This document shows, piece by piece, positions 34,275 to 44,158 of a stretch of DNA of 64,000 bases. Below the pieces are notes generated by a model. It ran no database searches. It had not been told where the DNA came from and worked only from the letters and a program-made list of their open reading frames with translations. Each line of letters starts with the position of its first letter. The stretch's first letter is position 1. The stretch comes from Streptomyces sp. NRRL F-5122 (GTDB lineage Bacteria; Actinomycetota; Actinomycetes; Streptomycetales; Streptomycetaceae), in contig NZ_LMWH01000246.1 of the NCBI RefSeq assembly GCF_001507435.1, positions 1 to 64,000 of the forward strand, written 5' to 3'. The position numbers and the translations under genes were made by a program.

Positions 34275-36230
34275 ATGCCGAAACGTACGCGCTTCACGAT
34301 CTGGAGACCACTCGCGACGGCGGCCACGGCCGCCCTGCTGGCCGCCTTCCTCACGCCGTCGGCCGCCCACGGCGCGCCACGGGAGAGCCGGCCCGTGTAC
34401 TCGTACGAGAACGCCATCCGTGAGTCCGTCTGGGTGGACACCGGCCTGGACGGCGACGGCGACGGCCGGACCGACCGGGTCGCCGTCGACATCGTCCGGC
34501 CGCGCGAACCCGCAGCCCAGGGGCGCCGAATCCCCGTGATCATGGATGCCAGCCCGTACTACTCCTGCTGCGGGCGCGGCAACGAGAGCCAGACGAAGAC
34601 CTACGACGCCGCGGGCCATGTCGTCCAGATGCCGCTCTTCTACGACAACTACTTCGTGCCGCGCGGCTACGCCTTCGTCGGGGTCGACCTGGCCGGAACC
34701 AACCGCTCCGACGGCTGTGTCGACGTCGGCGGCCGCTCCGACATCCAGTCCGCCAAGGCGGTCGTCGACTGGCTGAACGGCCGCGCCAAGGGTTACACCA
34801 CCCGCACCGGTGCGACCACGGCGAAGGCGACCTGGACCGACGGCAGCACCGGCATGATCGGCAAGAGCTGGGACGGCACCATCGCCAACGGCGTCGCGGC
34901 CACCGGCGTCAAGGGCCTGAAGACCATCGTGCCGATCAGCGCCATCTCCTCCTGGTACGACTACTACTTCGCCAAGGGCGCACCCCTGTACGACTCAGGC
35001 CCCGACTGGCTCGCCGACTACGTCGACAGCCCCGACGCCCGCGCCCGGTGCGCCGCCGTGCAGCAGAAGCTCGTCGAGGGAGCACCGCGCACCGGTGACT
35101 GGACGCCGCAGTGGACCGAGCGCGACTACGTGAAGGACGCCGCCAAGGTCCGGGCCAGCGTCTTCCTCGTGCACGGCATGCAGGACCTCAACGTCCGCAC
35201 CAAGCACCTCGGTCAGTGGTGGAACGCGCTGGCGAAGAACGGCGTCGAGCGCAAGATCTGGCTCTCCCAGACCGGGCACGTCGACCCCTTCGACTACCGG
35301 CGCACGGAGTGGGTGGACACCCTGCACCGCTGGTTCGACCACGAGCTCCTCGGCTACGACAACGGCATCGACCGCGAGCCCATGGCCGACATCGAACGCC
35401 ACCCCGACCAGTGGTCCACCTCGGCCGTCTGGCCGCCGCGGGACACGGCGACCACCACCCTGCGGCCGGGCCGGGGCACCACGGCGGGCGTCGGCACCCT
35501 CGGGCTGCGGACCGGCAAGGGCACCGAGACGTTCACCGACGATCCGAAGCTGAGCGAGACCGACTGGGCCGCACACATCGACGAGTCCACCCCGGGCAAG
35601 GCCGGCTTCCTCACCGCGCCCCTGTCGAGGGACCTGCGGGTCTCCGGCTCCTCCACGGTCACCGTCACCGTGACACCGACCACCCCCACCGCCCATCTCT
35701 CCGCGGTGCTGGTCGATCTCGGGCCCGACACCATCCGGGACTACGCCGACTCCGGCGAGGGCATCACAACGCTCACCGACCGCACCTGCTGGGGTGCGAG
35801 CACGACGGGCGACAGCGCCTGTTTCAGGGCCACCCAGGCCAAGAGGACCGACGTGGGCTCCACGGTGTTCAGCCGCGGCTGGGCCGACCTCGGCAACTAC
35901 GCCTCGGACCGCAAGGGCGTCCCGCTCACCCCGGGCAGGGCGTACACGATCACACTCGACCTGGCCGCAACCGACCACGTCGTCCCGAAGGGCCACCGGC
36001 TCGCGCTGATCGTCGCGGGCACCGACCGGGATCTCATCGACCCACCGGCCGACACCCCCACCCTGACCGTGGACCTGTCCCGTACGAGCGCCCGTGTTCC
36101 GCTGGTCGGTGGGGCGGCGGCCTTCGACCGCGCCGCCTCGGGCTCCCCCGCGTCCGCGCCCGGGTCCGCCGCCCGGGACGGTGTACGGACCCCGCACACC
36201 GCCCACCGGGTTCCGGGGGACGTCCGGTGA
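34275..36230 (+). CDS. Secreted Xaa-Pro dipeptidyl-peptidase (S15 family)
   Basis: The 651-residue protein has a signal peptide (about residues 1-35, ending AAHGA) and an alpha/beta hydrolase of the CocE/NonD/X-Pro dipeptidyl-peptidase type. The nucleophile Ser is in GKSWDGTIA, the acid in HGMQDLNV and the His in TGHVDPF. A C-terminal jelly-roll domain (about 430-620, PLSRDLRVSGSS) completes the family architecture. It should release Xaa-Pro dipeptides from extracellular peptides. ATG 34275 is chosen although no strong ribosome site is seen. Confidence 0.9.
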   Translation: MPKRTRFTIWRPLATAATAALLAAFLTPSAAHGAPRESRPVYSYENAIRESVWVDTGLDGDGDGRTDRVAVDIVRPREPAAQGRRIPVIMDASPYYSCCGRGNESQTKTYDAAGHVVQMPLFYDNYFVPRGYAFVGVDLAGTNRSDGCVDVGGRSDIQSAKAVVDWLNGRAKGYTTRTGATTAKATWTDGSTGMIGKSWDGTIANGVAATGVKGLKTIVPISAISSWYDYYFAKGAPLYDSGPDWLADYVDSPDARARCAAVQQKLVEGAPRTGDWTPQWTERDYVKDAAKVRASVFLVHGMQDLNVRTKHLGQWWNALAKNGVERKIWLSQTGHVDPFDYRRTEWVDTLHRWFDHELLGYDNGIDREPMADIERHPDQWSTSAVWPPRDTATTTLRPGRGTTAGVGTLGLRTGKGTETFTDDPKLSETDWAAHIDESTPGKAGFLTAPLSRDLRVSGSSTVTVTVTPTTPTAHLSAVLVDLGPDTIRDYADSGEGITTLTDRTCWGASTTGDSACFRATQAKRTDVGSTVFSRGWADLGNYASDRKGVPLTPGRAYTITLDLAATDHVVPKGHRLALIVAGTDRDLIDPPADTPTLTVDLSRTSARVPLVGGAAAFDRAASGSPASAPGSAARDGVRTPHTAHRVPGDVR

Positions 36231-36269
36231 CCATGCCGCGCACGCCGGCGATGCACCGCTGACGGTACG

Positions 36270-37232
36270 TCAGGCGGCCGGGCCCGCCAGCCCGGCCGCC
36301 CGACGCGCACACCCCCACGCCACCGTGACGCCCGCACCCCCGTGCCCGTAGTTGTGCACCACCGTCCCGCCGCCGGGCAGCACCTCGCGTTCCAGCCGGA
36401 CGGTGTCGCGGGCCGGTCGCAGCCCCACCCGGTGCTGGAGGACGCGGGCTCCCGCGATCTCGGGCCGTACCGCCGAGCACCGCGCCACGATCTCCGCTGC
36501 CGTACGCGGATCGGGTGTCAGCGACCAGTCGTCCTCCTCGGCGGTGCCGCCCAGGATCAGCCCGCCCGGCTGGGGGAGGATGTACGTGCTGGCCTTAGCC
36601 GAGTGGTCCACCGAGGTGAGCCAGGTCGTGATCCCGGGGTTCTCCACCACGACGAGCTGCCCGCGTACCGGATGCACCAGGGGATCCCCGGCCAGCTCGC
36701 GAGCCCCCAGGCCGGTGCAGTTGACCACGACCGGTGCCTCGGCGGCCGGCTCCGCCAGATCCGTGACGGCCCGTTCCTCGGCCCTACCGCCGGCCCGCAG
36801 CAACTGCTCACGCAACCAGGGAAGATGAGTCGACATGTCGATCAGGGGGAGCTGTCCCCACAGCCCGGTTCCCGGGTACTCGGCGTCCGTGGCGGCCCGC
36901 AGACCGTCGATGCCCGCGGCCCACGCCCCGAGCCCGTCCAGGCGTGTCTCACCGTGTACGCCCTCGACCAGGCGTACGCCCGTCTCCTCGGGCCGCTCCG
37001 CCAGTTCCCGGTACACGGCGAGTGATTCCAGAGCCCAGTCGCCGACGAGGGACTCGGGCCGGATCCGGTAGGGCCACCACAGTGCTCCGGCGACCGCCGA
37101 GGTGGCCCGCTCGGCGGGTTCCCTCGCCCACACCCGTACCCGCCGGCCGCTCCTGGCCAGGACGATCGCCGTCGTCAAACCGATGACGCCGCCGCCGACC
37201 ACGATCACATCACCGCTCTGGTCTCTCGTCAC
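36270..37232 (-). CDS. FAD-dependent D-amino-acid oxidase-like protein (DAO)
   Basis: The 320-residue protein starts with a FAD Rossmann motif (VIVVGGGVIGLTTAIVLARSG). It contains GALWWPYR, VVNCTGLGARELAGD, YILPQPGGLILGGT and the C-terminal HNYGHGGAGVTVAWGCA, all typical of D-amino-acid oxidases and thiazole-type relatives. It would oxidatively deaminate D-amino acids, producing a keto acid and peroxide. GTG 37232 is the start. It is convergent with the dipeptidyl-peptidase and divergent from a hypothetical gene. Confidence 0.88.
   Translation of the reverse strand: MTRDQSGDVIVVGGGVIGLTTAIVLARSGRRVRVWAREPAERATSAVAGALWWPYRIRPESLVGDWALESLAVYRELAERPEETGVRLVEGVHGETRLDGLGAWAAGIDGLRAATDAEYPGTGLWGQLPLIDMSTHLPWLREQLLRAGGRAEERAVTDLAEPAAEAPVVVNCTGLGARELAGDPLVHPVRGQLVVVENPGITTWLTSVDHSAKASTYILPQPGGLILGGTAEEDDWSLTPDPRTAAEIVARCSAVRPEIAGARVLQHRVGLRPARDTVRLEREVLPGGGTVVHNYGHGGAGVTVAWGCARRAAGLAGPAA
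36273..36300. terminator. Hairpin at the peptidase / DAO convergence
   Basis: GGCGGCCGGGC (36273-36283) and GCCCGGCCGCC (36290-36300) form a perfect 11-base stem with a 6-base loop. It overlaps the last codons of the DAO gene and lies 43 bases past the peptidase stop. Confidence 0.6.
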
Positions 37233-37298
37233 GCGGGGACGCTAGCCGAATGTGCGCTGCCGCGCTCACTGCACCGCGAGTGCGGGGATACTCACCAC

Positions 37299-38318
37299 AT
37301 GTCTGCCGAGTACGCGACCTTCGGCCTGGCGCCGGCGATGCGCGCCGGTGGCGTCCTCGCCAACGGTGACCGTCAAGTGCACCGGGACTTCATGGACTTC
37401 GTCGTGGACGGACGTCCGCTGCTGTTCCGGCTCCCCGACCTGGACGCCGTCTCCCCGCTCGCCTCCGACCTACCGCCCGCCGTCCTCACCGCCCAGGTGC
37501 GCGCCCTGCTGCTGGAGACCGGCGCACCTCTCGCCGGCGGTCGCCACATCATCTACGGCTGCCCGGAGTGCGCGGAGCTGGCCTGCGGCGCCGTCACCGC
37601 GGTGATCGAGAACGACGGTGACGACGTCGTCTGGCGGGACTTCGTCCGGCAGAGCGACGAGCGGGTGGACCTGGAGCTGAACGGCTACCCGGGAACAGGG
37701 CCGTTCCGCTTCCACGGCGAGGAGTACCGCCGTGCCCTGCGTGCCCTGCTCGACGGCGGTGCGGCCGAACGGAGCCGGGTGCTGCTGATCGGCCCGCGCG
37801 TCGCCGGCCCGGCCCGGCTCGCCGCCGCGCTGCGGACCATCGGCATCGGTGCGGACATCACGCAGGACGCCACGGACGTGCCCGCCGAGGAACTCCGCGG
37901 GTACGACGCGGTCGTCTTCGGGGACGCGGTCGGCGAACGGGAACGCGCCGGCGTCCGGGACTCGTTCGAGCGCGCAGGGGTCGAGGTGGCGTACGTCGAC
38001 GGACCGGCCCCCGTCGTTCCGCTCCTCGTCGCCCAGGTCGAGCAGGCGCTGGACCGCAACCCGCCGCAGCGGCGCCGGCTCGTCCGCCTGACGGCCGCCG
38101 ACGGCACGGCGGACCTCGAGGTCGGTGCCACCTGCCGGGTCGGCCTCACCACGTACCGCCAGGACCGACTGCACCGCGTCCACATCCGTGAGGTCTTCGA
38201 CGGAATGCTGGCGACGGGCCGCCATCGCATCGCCCTCGGCCCGAGGGCCACCAAGGGGGAGGCCTACGTGGTGGCCAGGACGTCCGCCGGAGTGCTGGTG
38301 GCGGCGGTGGCGAGCTGA
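37299..38318 (+). CDS. Hypothetical protein with a CxxC segment
   Basis: I do not recognise this 339-residue protein as a named family. Residues about 85-100 hold IIYGCPECAELACGAV, which could bind zinc or a redox pair. A middle segment (ERSRVLLIGPRVAGPARLAAAL) looks like a nucleotide-binding Rossmann start, followed by helices. Length and composition are normal for a folded cytosolic protein. Some similar Streptomyces genes are labelled oxidoreductase, with no support visible here. ATG 37299. The next gene, an ABC-F ATPase, follows 85 bases later. Confidence 0.7.
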   Translation: MSAEYATFGLAPAMRAGGVLANGDRQVHRDFMDFVVDGRPLLFRLPDLDAVSPLASDLPPAVLTAQVRALLLETGAPLAGGRHIIYGCPECAELACGAVTAVIENDGDDVVWRDFVRQSDERVDLELNGYPGTGPFRFHGEEYRRALRALLDGGAAERSRVLLIGPRVAGPARLAAALRTIGIGADITQDATDVPAEELRGYDAVVFGDAVGERERAGVRDSFERAGVEVAYVDGPAPVVPLLVAQVEQALDRNPPQRRRLVRLTAADGTADLEVGATCRVGLTTYRQDRLHRVHIREVFDGMLATGRHRIALGPRATKGEAYVVARTSAGVLVAAVAS

Positions 38319-38403
38319 GCGGCCCGGAGCGGCGCCCTGCGGTCCGGCCCGAGGCTCCTGCCGTTGGGACCGCCGTCCCGCGCTCGTTAGGATCGGCGGT
38401 CTG

Positions 38404-40047
38404 ATGACTGCCACTCTTGTCGCCAAGGACCTCACCGCCGGGCACGGTGATCGTTCGCTCTTCTCCGGGCTCGACCTCGTCGTCGCGCCCGGGGACGTGA
38501 TCGGGCTCGTCGGTGCCAACGGGGCCGGCAAGTCCACCCTGCTGCGGATGCTCGCCGGAGTGCTCGCCCCGGAGCGGGGGGAACTGCGCCTGTCCCCGCC
38601 GACCGCGACGGTCGGCCACCTCCCGCAGGAGCCGGACCGCAGGCCGGGCGAGACGGTACGCGCGTTTCTGGCGCGCCGCACCGGTGTGGCCGAGGCGCAG
38701 CGTCTGATGGACGAGGCGACACAGGGGCTCGTCGACGGGACGCCCGGGGCCGACGACGCGTACGCCGAGAACCTGGAGCGCTGGCTCGGCCTCGGCGGTG
38801 CGGACCTGGACGAACGTGCCGAGGAGGTCGCAGACTCCCTCGGCCTGGGCGTCGGTCTCGACCAGCGGATGACCGCCCTGTCCGGCGGCCAGGCGGCCCG
38901 TGCCGGCCTCGCCTCGCTGCTGCTGTCCCGCTACGACGTGTTCCTGCTGGACGAGCCCACGAACGACCTCGATCTCGACGGTCTGGAGCGCCTGGAGCAC
39001 TTCGTCGCGGGGCTGCGGGCCGGCACGGTGGTCGTCAGCCACGACCGCGAGTTCCTCACCCGCACGGCCACCAAGGTCCTCGAGCTGGACCTCGCGCAGC
39101 GGCAGATCAATCTGTACGGCGGTGGCTACGAGGCCTACCTGGAGGAGCGGGAGACGGCGCGCAGGCACGCGCGCGAGGACTACGAGGAGTACGCCGACAA
39201 GAAGTCCGCCCTCCAGGACCGGGCCCAGATGCAGCGGTCCTGGATGGACAAGGGGGTCAGGAACGCGCGGCGCAAGTCGGGCAACGACAACGACAAGATC
39301 GGCCGCAAGTTCCGCAGCGAGGCCAGCGAGAAGCAGGCCGCGAAAGCCCGGCAGACGCAGCGCATGATCGAGCGCCTCGAAGTCGTCGAGGAACCCCGCA
39401 AGGAGTGGGAGCTGCGCATGGAGATCGCGGCGGCTCCCCGTTCGGGTTCCGTCGTGGCCACGCTGCGGGACGCGCAGGTGCGGCACGGCGACTTCACGTT
39501 CGGTCCGGTGTCGCTGCAGCTCGACTGGGCGGACCGGGTGGCGGTGACCGGTGCCAACGGCTCGGGCAAGTCGACGCTGCTCGGCGCGCTGCTCGGCCGT
39601 GTCCCGCTGGACTCGGGCCATGCCGCCCTCGGTTCGGGGGTCCTGGTCGGCGAGGTCGACCAGGCGCGCGGGCTCTTCCACGGCCCCGAGACCCTGCTGG
39701 ACGCGTTCAGTGCCGCCGTCCCCGACACGGAGCCGGTCGAGGTGCGTACGCTGCTCGCCAAGTTCGGCCTGAAGACGGAACACGTCCTGCGCCCGGCCTC
39801 GACCCTTTCCCCGGGCGAGCGCACGCGGGCCGCACTGGCCCTTCTCCAGGGCAGGGGCGTGAACCTCCTCGTCCTCGACGAGCCGACGAACCACCTCGAT
39901 CTCCCGGCCATCGAGCAGCTGGAATCGGCCCTGGACTCCTACGGGGGCACTCTGCTCCTGGTCACCCACGACCGCCGGATGCTGGATGCCGTCCAGGTGA
40001 ACCGCCGCCTGGAGGTGGCGGACGGCAAGGTGACGGAACACCGGTGA
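38404..40047 (+). CDS. ABC-F family ATPase (second paralogue)
   Basis: The 547-residue protein has two ABC domains and no membrane segments. Walker A is GANGAGKST and GANGSGKST; signatures are LSGGQ and LSPGE (unusual Pro in the second); Walker B is LLDEPTNDLDL and VLDEPTNHLDL. A charged linker (about 210-320, Arg/Lys-rich, ARRKSGNDNDKIGRKFRSEA) joins them. It is probably a translation factor acting on ribosomes. ATG 38404 opens the gene. Compared with the ABC-F protein at 14788 it lacks the long regulated leader, so it may be constitutive. Confidence 0.9.
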   Translation: MTATLVAKDLTAGHGDRSLFSGLDLVVAPGDVIGLVGANGAGKSTLLRMLAGVLAPERGELRLSPPTATVGHLPQEPDRRPGETVRAFLARRTGVAEAQRLMDEATQGLVDGTPGADDAYAENLERWLGLGGADLDERAEEVADSLGLGVGLDQRMTALSGGQAARAGLASLLLSRYDVFLLDEPTNDLDLDGLERLEHFVAGLRAGTVVVSHDREFLTRTATKVLELDLAQRQINLYGGGYEAYLEERETARRHAREDYEEYADKKSALQDRAQMQRSWMDKGVRNARRKSGNDNDKIGRKFRSEASEKQAAKARQTQRMIERLEVVEEPRKEWELRMEIAAAPRSGSVVATLRDAQVRHGDFTFGPVSLQLDWADRVAVTGANGSGKSTLLGALLGRVPLDSGHAALGSGVLVGEVDQARGLFHGPETLLDAFSAAVPDTEPVEVRTLLAKFGLKTEHVLRPASTLSPGERTRAALALLQGRGVNLLVLDEPTNHLDLPAIEQLESALDSYGGTLLLVTHDRRMLDAVQVNRRLEVADGKVTEHR

Positions 40048-40216
40048 CCGCGCGGCCGTAATCGGCTTGTTCCGCCGGAGGCGTGCGCCCTACGGTGAGT
40101 CCACTTCGACGAGACGCTCCCCCGGAGTACGCCGCAGAGCGGGAACGTCCCACCTCGGTGAGGTGCCGGAGGGGCGGCAGCAGTCTTTGCCGACCCTTCC
40201 TCCCGGAGGTCTCCTC

Positions 40217-41062
40217 ATGCACATCGGTATCGGCCTGCCCATCGGCGACCCGACCGCATTGATCGACTGGGCGCGGCGCGCCGACGCAGGGCCCTTCAGC
40301 ACCCTCGGCCTGCTCGACCGGCTCGTCTACGACAACCCCGAACCGCTGGTGGCGCTCGCCGTACTCGCCGGAGCCACCTCGCGCATCCGGGTGCAGACCG
40401 AGGTACTGCTCGCTCCGCTGCGCGACACCGCCCTGCTCGCCAAGCAGGCCGCCACCGTGGACCGGATGACCGATGGCCGTCTGGTTCTCGGTCTCGGCAT
40501 CGGCGGCCGGCACGACGACCACAGGGCCACGGGCGTCGACATCCGGACCCGGGGCCGGCGCCTCGACGAACAGATGAGGGTGCTGCGCCGGCTGTGGGCC
40601 GGCGAGCCGCACGGCCAGGGCGTCGGCCCCATCGGTCCCCTGCCGGCCCGTCCCGGTGGACCGGAGGTGCTCTTCGGCGGCTTCAAGCCCGTCGCGCTCG
40701 AACGCGTCGCGCGGTGGGGCGACGGGTTCCTCGCCGCCGCTCCGCCCTCCTGGGCGGGCGGCCTGTTCGACACGGTCCGCCGCTTCTGGCACGAGTACGG
40801 CCGTGAGGGGGAGCCCCGCATCGTCGCGCAGATCAACGTCGCCCTCGGACCGGAAGAGCTGATCGACGAGGCCCGGGCGGCGATGCGGGCCTATTACGCC
40901 TTCACCGGCATGGCCGACCGGATGGCCGCCGGCATGCTCACCACACGGGTGGAGATCCGCGACGCGATCACCGGATTCGCCGACCTCGGCGCCGACGAGG
41001 TCATGCTCTACTGCTACGGCCTCGACCCGGCCCAGGTGGACCGGCTCGCCGACGTCCTGTGA
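40217..41062 (+). CDS. LLM-class flavin-dependent oxidoreductase
   Basis: The 281-residue protein is a luciferase-like monooxygenase barrel: MHIGIGLPIGDP at the start, RIRVQTEVLLAPLRDTALLAKQAATVDRMTDGRLVLGLGIGG in the middle, and FADLGADEVMLY near the end. These enzymes use FMN or F420. The family name does not fix the substrate. ATG 40217 follows GGAGGTCTCCTC. It is monocistronic. Confidence 0.88.
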   Translation: MHIGIGLPIGDPTALIDWARRADAGPFSTLGLLDRLVYDNPEPLVALAVLAGATSRIRVQTEVLLAPLRDTALLAKQAATVDRMTDGRLVLGLGIGGRHDDHRATGVDIRTRGRRLDEQMRVLRRLWAGEPHGQGVGPIGPLPARPGGPEVLFGGFKPVALERVARWGDGFLAAAPPSWAGGLFDTVRRFWHEYGREGEPRIVAQINVALGPEELIDEARAAMRAYYAFTGMADRMAAGMLTTRVEIRDAITGFADLGADEVMLYCYGLDPAQVDRLADVL

Positions 41063-41404
41063 GGCCCCCTGACACACCGACGGACGCCGCGCGCGGACAG
41101 CTCCGGGCCCGCCCTGTCACCGGGGGCGCGGACCTCGGTGCCGCCGCGTTCGTCGAGCCGCTCCGCCCGGCTTCCGCCGCCGCGCGCCCGGGCCGGTTTC
41201 GACCGTCCTCCCACCGCGTCGCGCCGCCCGGGAACAGGCAGTCGCCGGCGACCCGCAGTCCGGTGGTCCGGCCGACGAGTACCCGGGCGGTGACGACGTG
41301 TCCAGTGTGCAGGCGGCGTCCGTGTGATCCGGCCCGGTCATGGGTCGGGCCGTGACGAACGCGCCGACGGCACGCACGTCTTCGACCGTGCGAAGGCGCA
41401 ACGA
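41063..41404. other. Intergenic region without a convincing gene
   Basis: These 342 bases between the LLM oxidoreductase gene and the tex terminator show no reading with good start, composition and family resemblance. Leftward fragments (such as TGHVVTARVLVGRTTGLRVAGD) look a little protein-like, so a decayed gene is possible, but I see no firm evidence. Confidence 0.5.
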
Positions 41405-41442
41405 GGGCCCCGCCCCCCGCGGTTCGCGGGAGGTCGGGGCCC
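41405..41442 (-). terminator. Terminator of tex
   Basis: A 17-base GC-rich arm starting GGGCCCCG and ending CCGCG pairs, with small bulges, with an arm starting CGCGG and ending CGGGGCCC around a GTT loop. It lies 7 bases past the tex stop codon. Confidence 0.7.
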
Positions 41443-41448
41443 AGTGCC

Positions 41449-43824
41449 TCAGCGGCGGCCGTTCTTCGGGTCGAGGAGACCCGCGCGACGCAAGGCGTCG
41501 GCCATCGCACTGTTGGCCGGCGGGGGCGCCTGCCGGGAACCGCCGCCCTGGCGGGAACCACCGCCCTGGCGGGGCTGCCGCTGCTGCGGCGCCCGCCCGC
41601 CGCGCTGCTGGCGACCGCCGCCACCGCCGTTCTGCTGCGGGACGGCCTCGTCGTCCAGACGCAGCGTCAGCGAGATCCGCTTCCGCGGGATGTCGACGTC
41701 CAGGACCTTCACCTTGACGATGTCGCCCGGCTTCACCACGTCCCGCGGGTCCTTGACGAACGTCTTCGACATCGCCGAGACGTGCACGAGGCCGTCCTGG
41801 TGAACGCCGATGTCCACGAAGGCGCCGAAGGCCGCGACATTCGTGACGACACCCTCCAGGACCATCCCGGAGGACAGGTCGGAGATCTTCTCGACGCCGT
41901 CCTTGAAGGTGGCCGTCTTGAAGGCGGGCCGCGGGTCGCGTCCCGGCTTCTCCAACTCCTTGAGGATGTCGGTGACGGTGGGCAGACCGAACGTCTCGTC
42001 CACGAACTCGGACGGCTTCAGCGAGCGCAGCACACCCGTGTTGCCGATCAGCGAGGCCACTTCCCGGCCCGCCGTCTTCACCATGCGGCGGACGACCGGA
42101 TAGGCCTCCGGGTGCACGCTGGAGGCGTCCAGCGGATCGTCACCGCCGCGGATCCGCAGGAAGCCCGCGCACTGCTCGTACGCCTTGGGGCCGAGCCGCG
42201 CCACGCCCTTCAGCTGCGAGCGCGAGCTGAACGGCCCGTTGGAGTCGCGGTGGGCCACGATGTTCTCCGCGAGTCCGGAGGAGATGCCGGACACCCGGGC
42301 GAGCAGGGGAGCCGAGGCCGTGTTGACGTCCACGCCCACGCCGTTCACACAGTCCTCGACCACCGCGTCCAGCGAACGCGACAGCTTCACCTCGGACAGG
42401 TCGTGCTGGTACTGGCCGACGCCGATGGACTTCGGGTCGATCTTCACCAGTTCGGCCAGCGGGTCCTGGAGGCGGCGGGCGATGGAGACCGCACCGCGCA
42501 GCGACACGTCCATGTCCGGCAGTTCCTGGGAGGCGAAGGCGGAGGCCGAGTACACCGACGCGCCCGCCTCGGACACCATGACCTTGGTGAGCTTCAGCTC
42601 CGTGTGCTTGGCGATGAGTTCGCCGGCGAGCTTGTCCGTCTCACGGGACGCGGTGCCGTTGCCGATCGCGACCAGTTCGACCGCGTGCTCCTTGGCCAGG
42701 CGTGCCAGCTTGGCGATCGCCTCGTCCCACTTGTTGGCCGGTACGTGCGGGTAGATGACGTCCGTCGCGACGACCTTGCCCGTCGCGTCCACCACGGCCA
42801 CCTTCACACCCGTACGGAATCCGGGGTCCAGGCCCAGCGTCGCGCGCGTGCCGGCCGGGGCGGCGAGCAGCAGATCGCGCAGGTTCGCTGCGAAGACCGC
42901 CACCGCCTCGTCCTCGGCGGCCGTGCGCAGCCTGAGGCGCAGGTCGATGCCCAGGTGCACGAGGACACGGGTGCGCCAGGCCCAGCGGACGGTGTCCGTC
43001 AGCCACTTGTCGGCGGGCCGGCCGCGGTCGGCGATCCCGAACCGGTTCGCCATGATCCCCTCGTACGAGGACGGCCCCTCCGTCGCCTCCTCCGGCTCCA
43101 GGACGAGGTCGAGGACTTCCTCCTTCTCGCCGCGGAGCATCGCGAGGATGCGGTGCGAGGGCAGCTCGGTGAACGGCTCCGCGAAGTCGAAGTAGTCGGC
43201 GAACTTGGCGCCCGCCTCCTCCTTGCCCTCCCGTACCTTGGCGGCCAGGCGCCCGCGTACCCACATCCGCTCGCGCAGTTCGCCGATCAGGTCGGCGTCC
43301 TCGGAGAACCGCTCGGTGAGGATCGCCCGCGCGCCGTCGAGCGCGGCCTGGGCATCGGCCACTCCCTTGTCGGCGTCGACGAAGGCGGCGGCCGCGGCGA
43401 ACGGCTCGACCGCCGGGTCGCCCAGCAGCCCCTCGGCCAGCGGTTCCAGGCCCGCCTCACGCGCGATCTGCGCCTTGGTGCGCCGCTTCGGCTTGAACGG
43501 CAGGTAGATGTCCTCCAAGCGCGCCTTCGTCTCGGCGCCCCGGATCTGGGCCTCCAGCTCTTCGGTGAGCTTGCCCTGCTCGCGCACCGACTCCAGGATC
43601 GCCGTGCGCCGCTCCTCCAGCTCCCGCAGATAGCGCAGCCGCTCCTCGAGCGTGCGCAGCTGCGCGTCGTCGAGCATCTCGGTCGCTTCCTTGCGGTAGC
43701 GGGCGATGAAGGGCACCGTCGAGCCGCCGTCGAGCAGCTCGACCGCGGCCTTCACCTGCCGCTCCCGTACGCCGAGCTCCTCGGCGATCCTGCCTTCGAT
43801 GGACCCTACGAGGGGTGTCGTCAC
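41449..43824 (-). CDS. tex: Tex RNA-binding protein / transcription accessory factor
   Basis: The 791-residue protein has the full Tex layout. It starts with an N-terminal helical domain ([20 protein letters not shown]) and [11 protein letters not shown] YqgF-like nuclease-fold domain follows ([17 protein letters not shown], about 330-450), then helix-hairpin-helix motifs ([34 protein letters not shown]) and a C-terminal S1 domain ([31 protein letters not shown], about 650-720). A Gln/Gly/Arg-rich tail ends the protein. It binds RNA and affects transcription. GTG 43824 is chosen. The tail contains two exact GSRQGG repeats and is likely disordered. Confidence 0.95.
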   Translation of the reverse strand: MTTPLVGSIEGRIAEELGVRERQVKAAVELLDGGSTVPFIARYRKEATEMLDDAQLRTLEERLRYLRELEERRTAILESVREQGKLTEELEAQIRGAETKARLEDIYLPFKPKRRTKAQIAREAGLEPLAEGLLGDPAVEPFAAAAAFVDADKGVADAQAALDGARAILTERFSEDADLIGELRERMWVRGRLAAKVREGKEEAGAKFADYFDFAEPFTELPSHRILAMLRGEKEEVLDLVLEPEEATEGPSSYEGIMANRFGIADRGRPADKWLTDTVRWAWRTRVLVHLGIDLRLRLRTAAEDEAVAVFAANLRDLLLAAPAGTRATLGLDPGFRTGVKVAVVDATGKVVATDVIYPHVPANKWDEAIAKLARLAKEHAVELVAIGNGTASRETDKLAGELIAKHTELKLTKVMVSEAGASVYSASAFASQELPDMDVSLRGAVSIARRLQDPLAELVKIDPKSIGVGQYQHDLSEVKLSRSLDAVVEDCVNGVGVDVNTASAPLLARVSGISSGLAENIVAHRDSNGPFSSRSQLKGVARLGPKAYEQCAGFLRIRGGDDPLDASSVHPEAYPVVRRMVKTAGREVASLIGNTGVLRSLKPSEFVDETFGLPTVTDILKELEKPGRDPRPAFKTATFKDGVEKISDLSSGMVLEGVVTNVAAFGAFVDIGVHQDGLVHVSAMSKTFVKDPRDVVKPGDIVKVKVLDVDIPRKRISLTLRLDDEAVPQQNGGGGGRQQRGGRAPQQRQPRQGGGSRQGGGSRQAPPPANSAMADALRRAGLLDPKNGRR

Positions 43825-43967
43825 GATCCCGTACCGCCTTCTCCACTGAGGTTGCGCGGCAATTGTGGCAGGTCGCACGGGCAACAGGGGATCAGGGCGG
43901 GGGCCCTGGCGGTTCCGGGTCGCGCAAGGCGGCCGCCGTGGCCCCGCCGCCGCGTGCGACCGGCCGC

Positions 43968-44105
43968 TCAGGCCCGGCGGGCGCCGCCTCCCCCCGAGCC
44001 CGACGCCGCGCCGAAGAGCCTGGCCAGAGCCCTGAAGGGCAGGGCCACCAGAGTGCCGACCGCGCCGCCGATCCGGCGCAGTGCTTCCGCGATCGCATGG
44101 AACAC
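43968..44105 (-). CDS. Small amphipathic protein (45 residues)
   Basis: GTG 44105 follows AAAGGGGAA at good spacing. The product ([19 protein letters not shown], then [22 protein letters not shown] and a basic end) is one amphipathic or membrane-associating helix with a glycine-rich tail. I recall similar short Streptomyces proteins with [11 protein letters not shown]. Function unknown. It lies between tex and the SCO6745-family gene, 53 bases after the latter and on the same strand, so it may be cotranscribed. Confidence 0.65.
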   Translation of the reverse strand: MFHAIAEALRRIGGAVGTLVALPFRALARLFGAASGSGGGGARRA

Positions 44106-44158
44106 GTCGTTCCCCTTTCCTCGTCCCGGCGTGTCCGCCGGGACGAGGTCCGGGTACC

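Noticed and set aside
38146..40041. Minus-strand reading of 631 codons opposite the second ABC-F gene
   Set aside because: The ABC motifs lie on the plus strand. The antisense translation is Leu/Gly/Arg-rich without structure.
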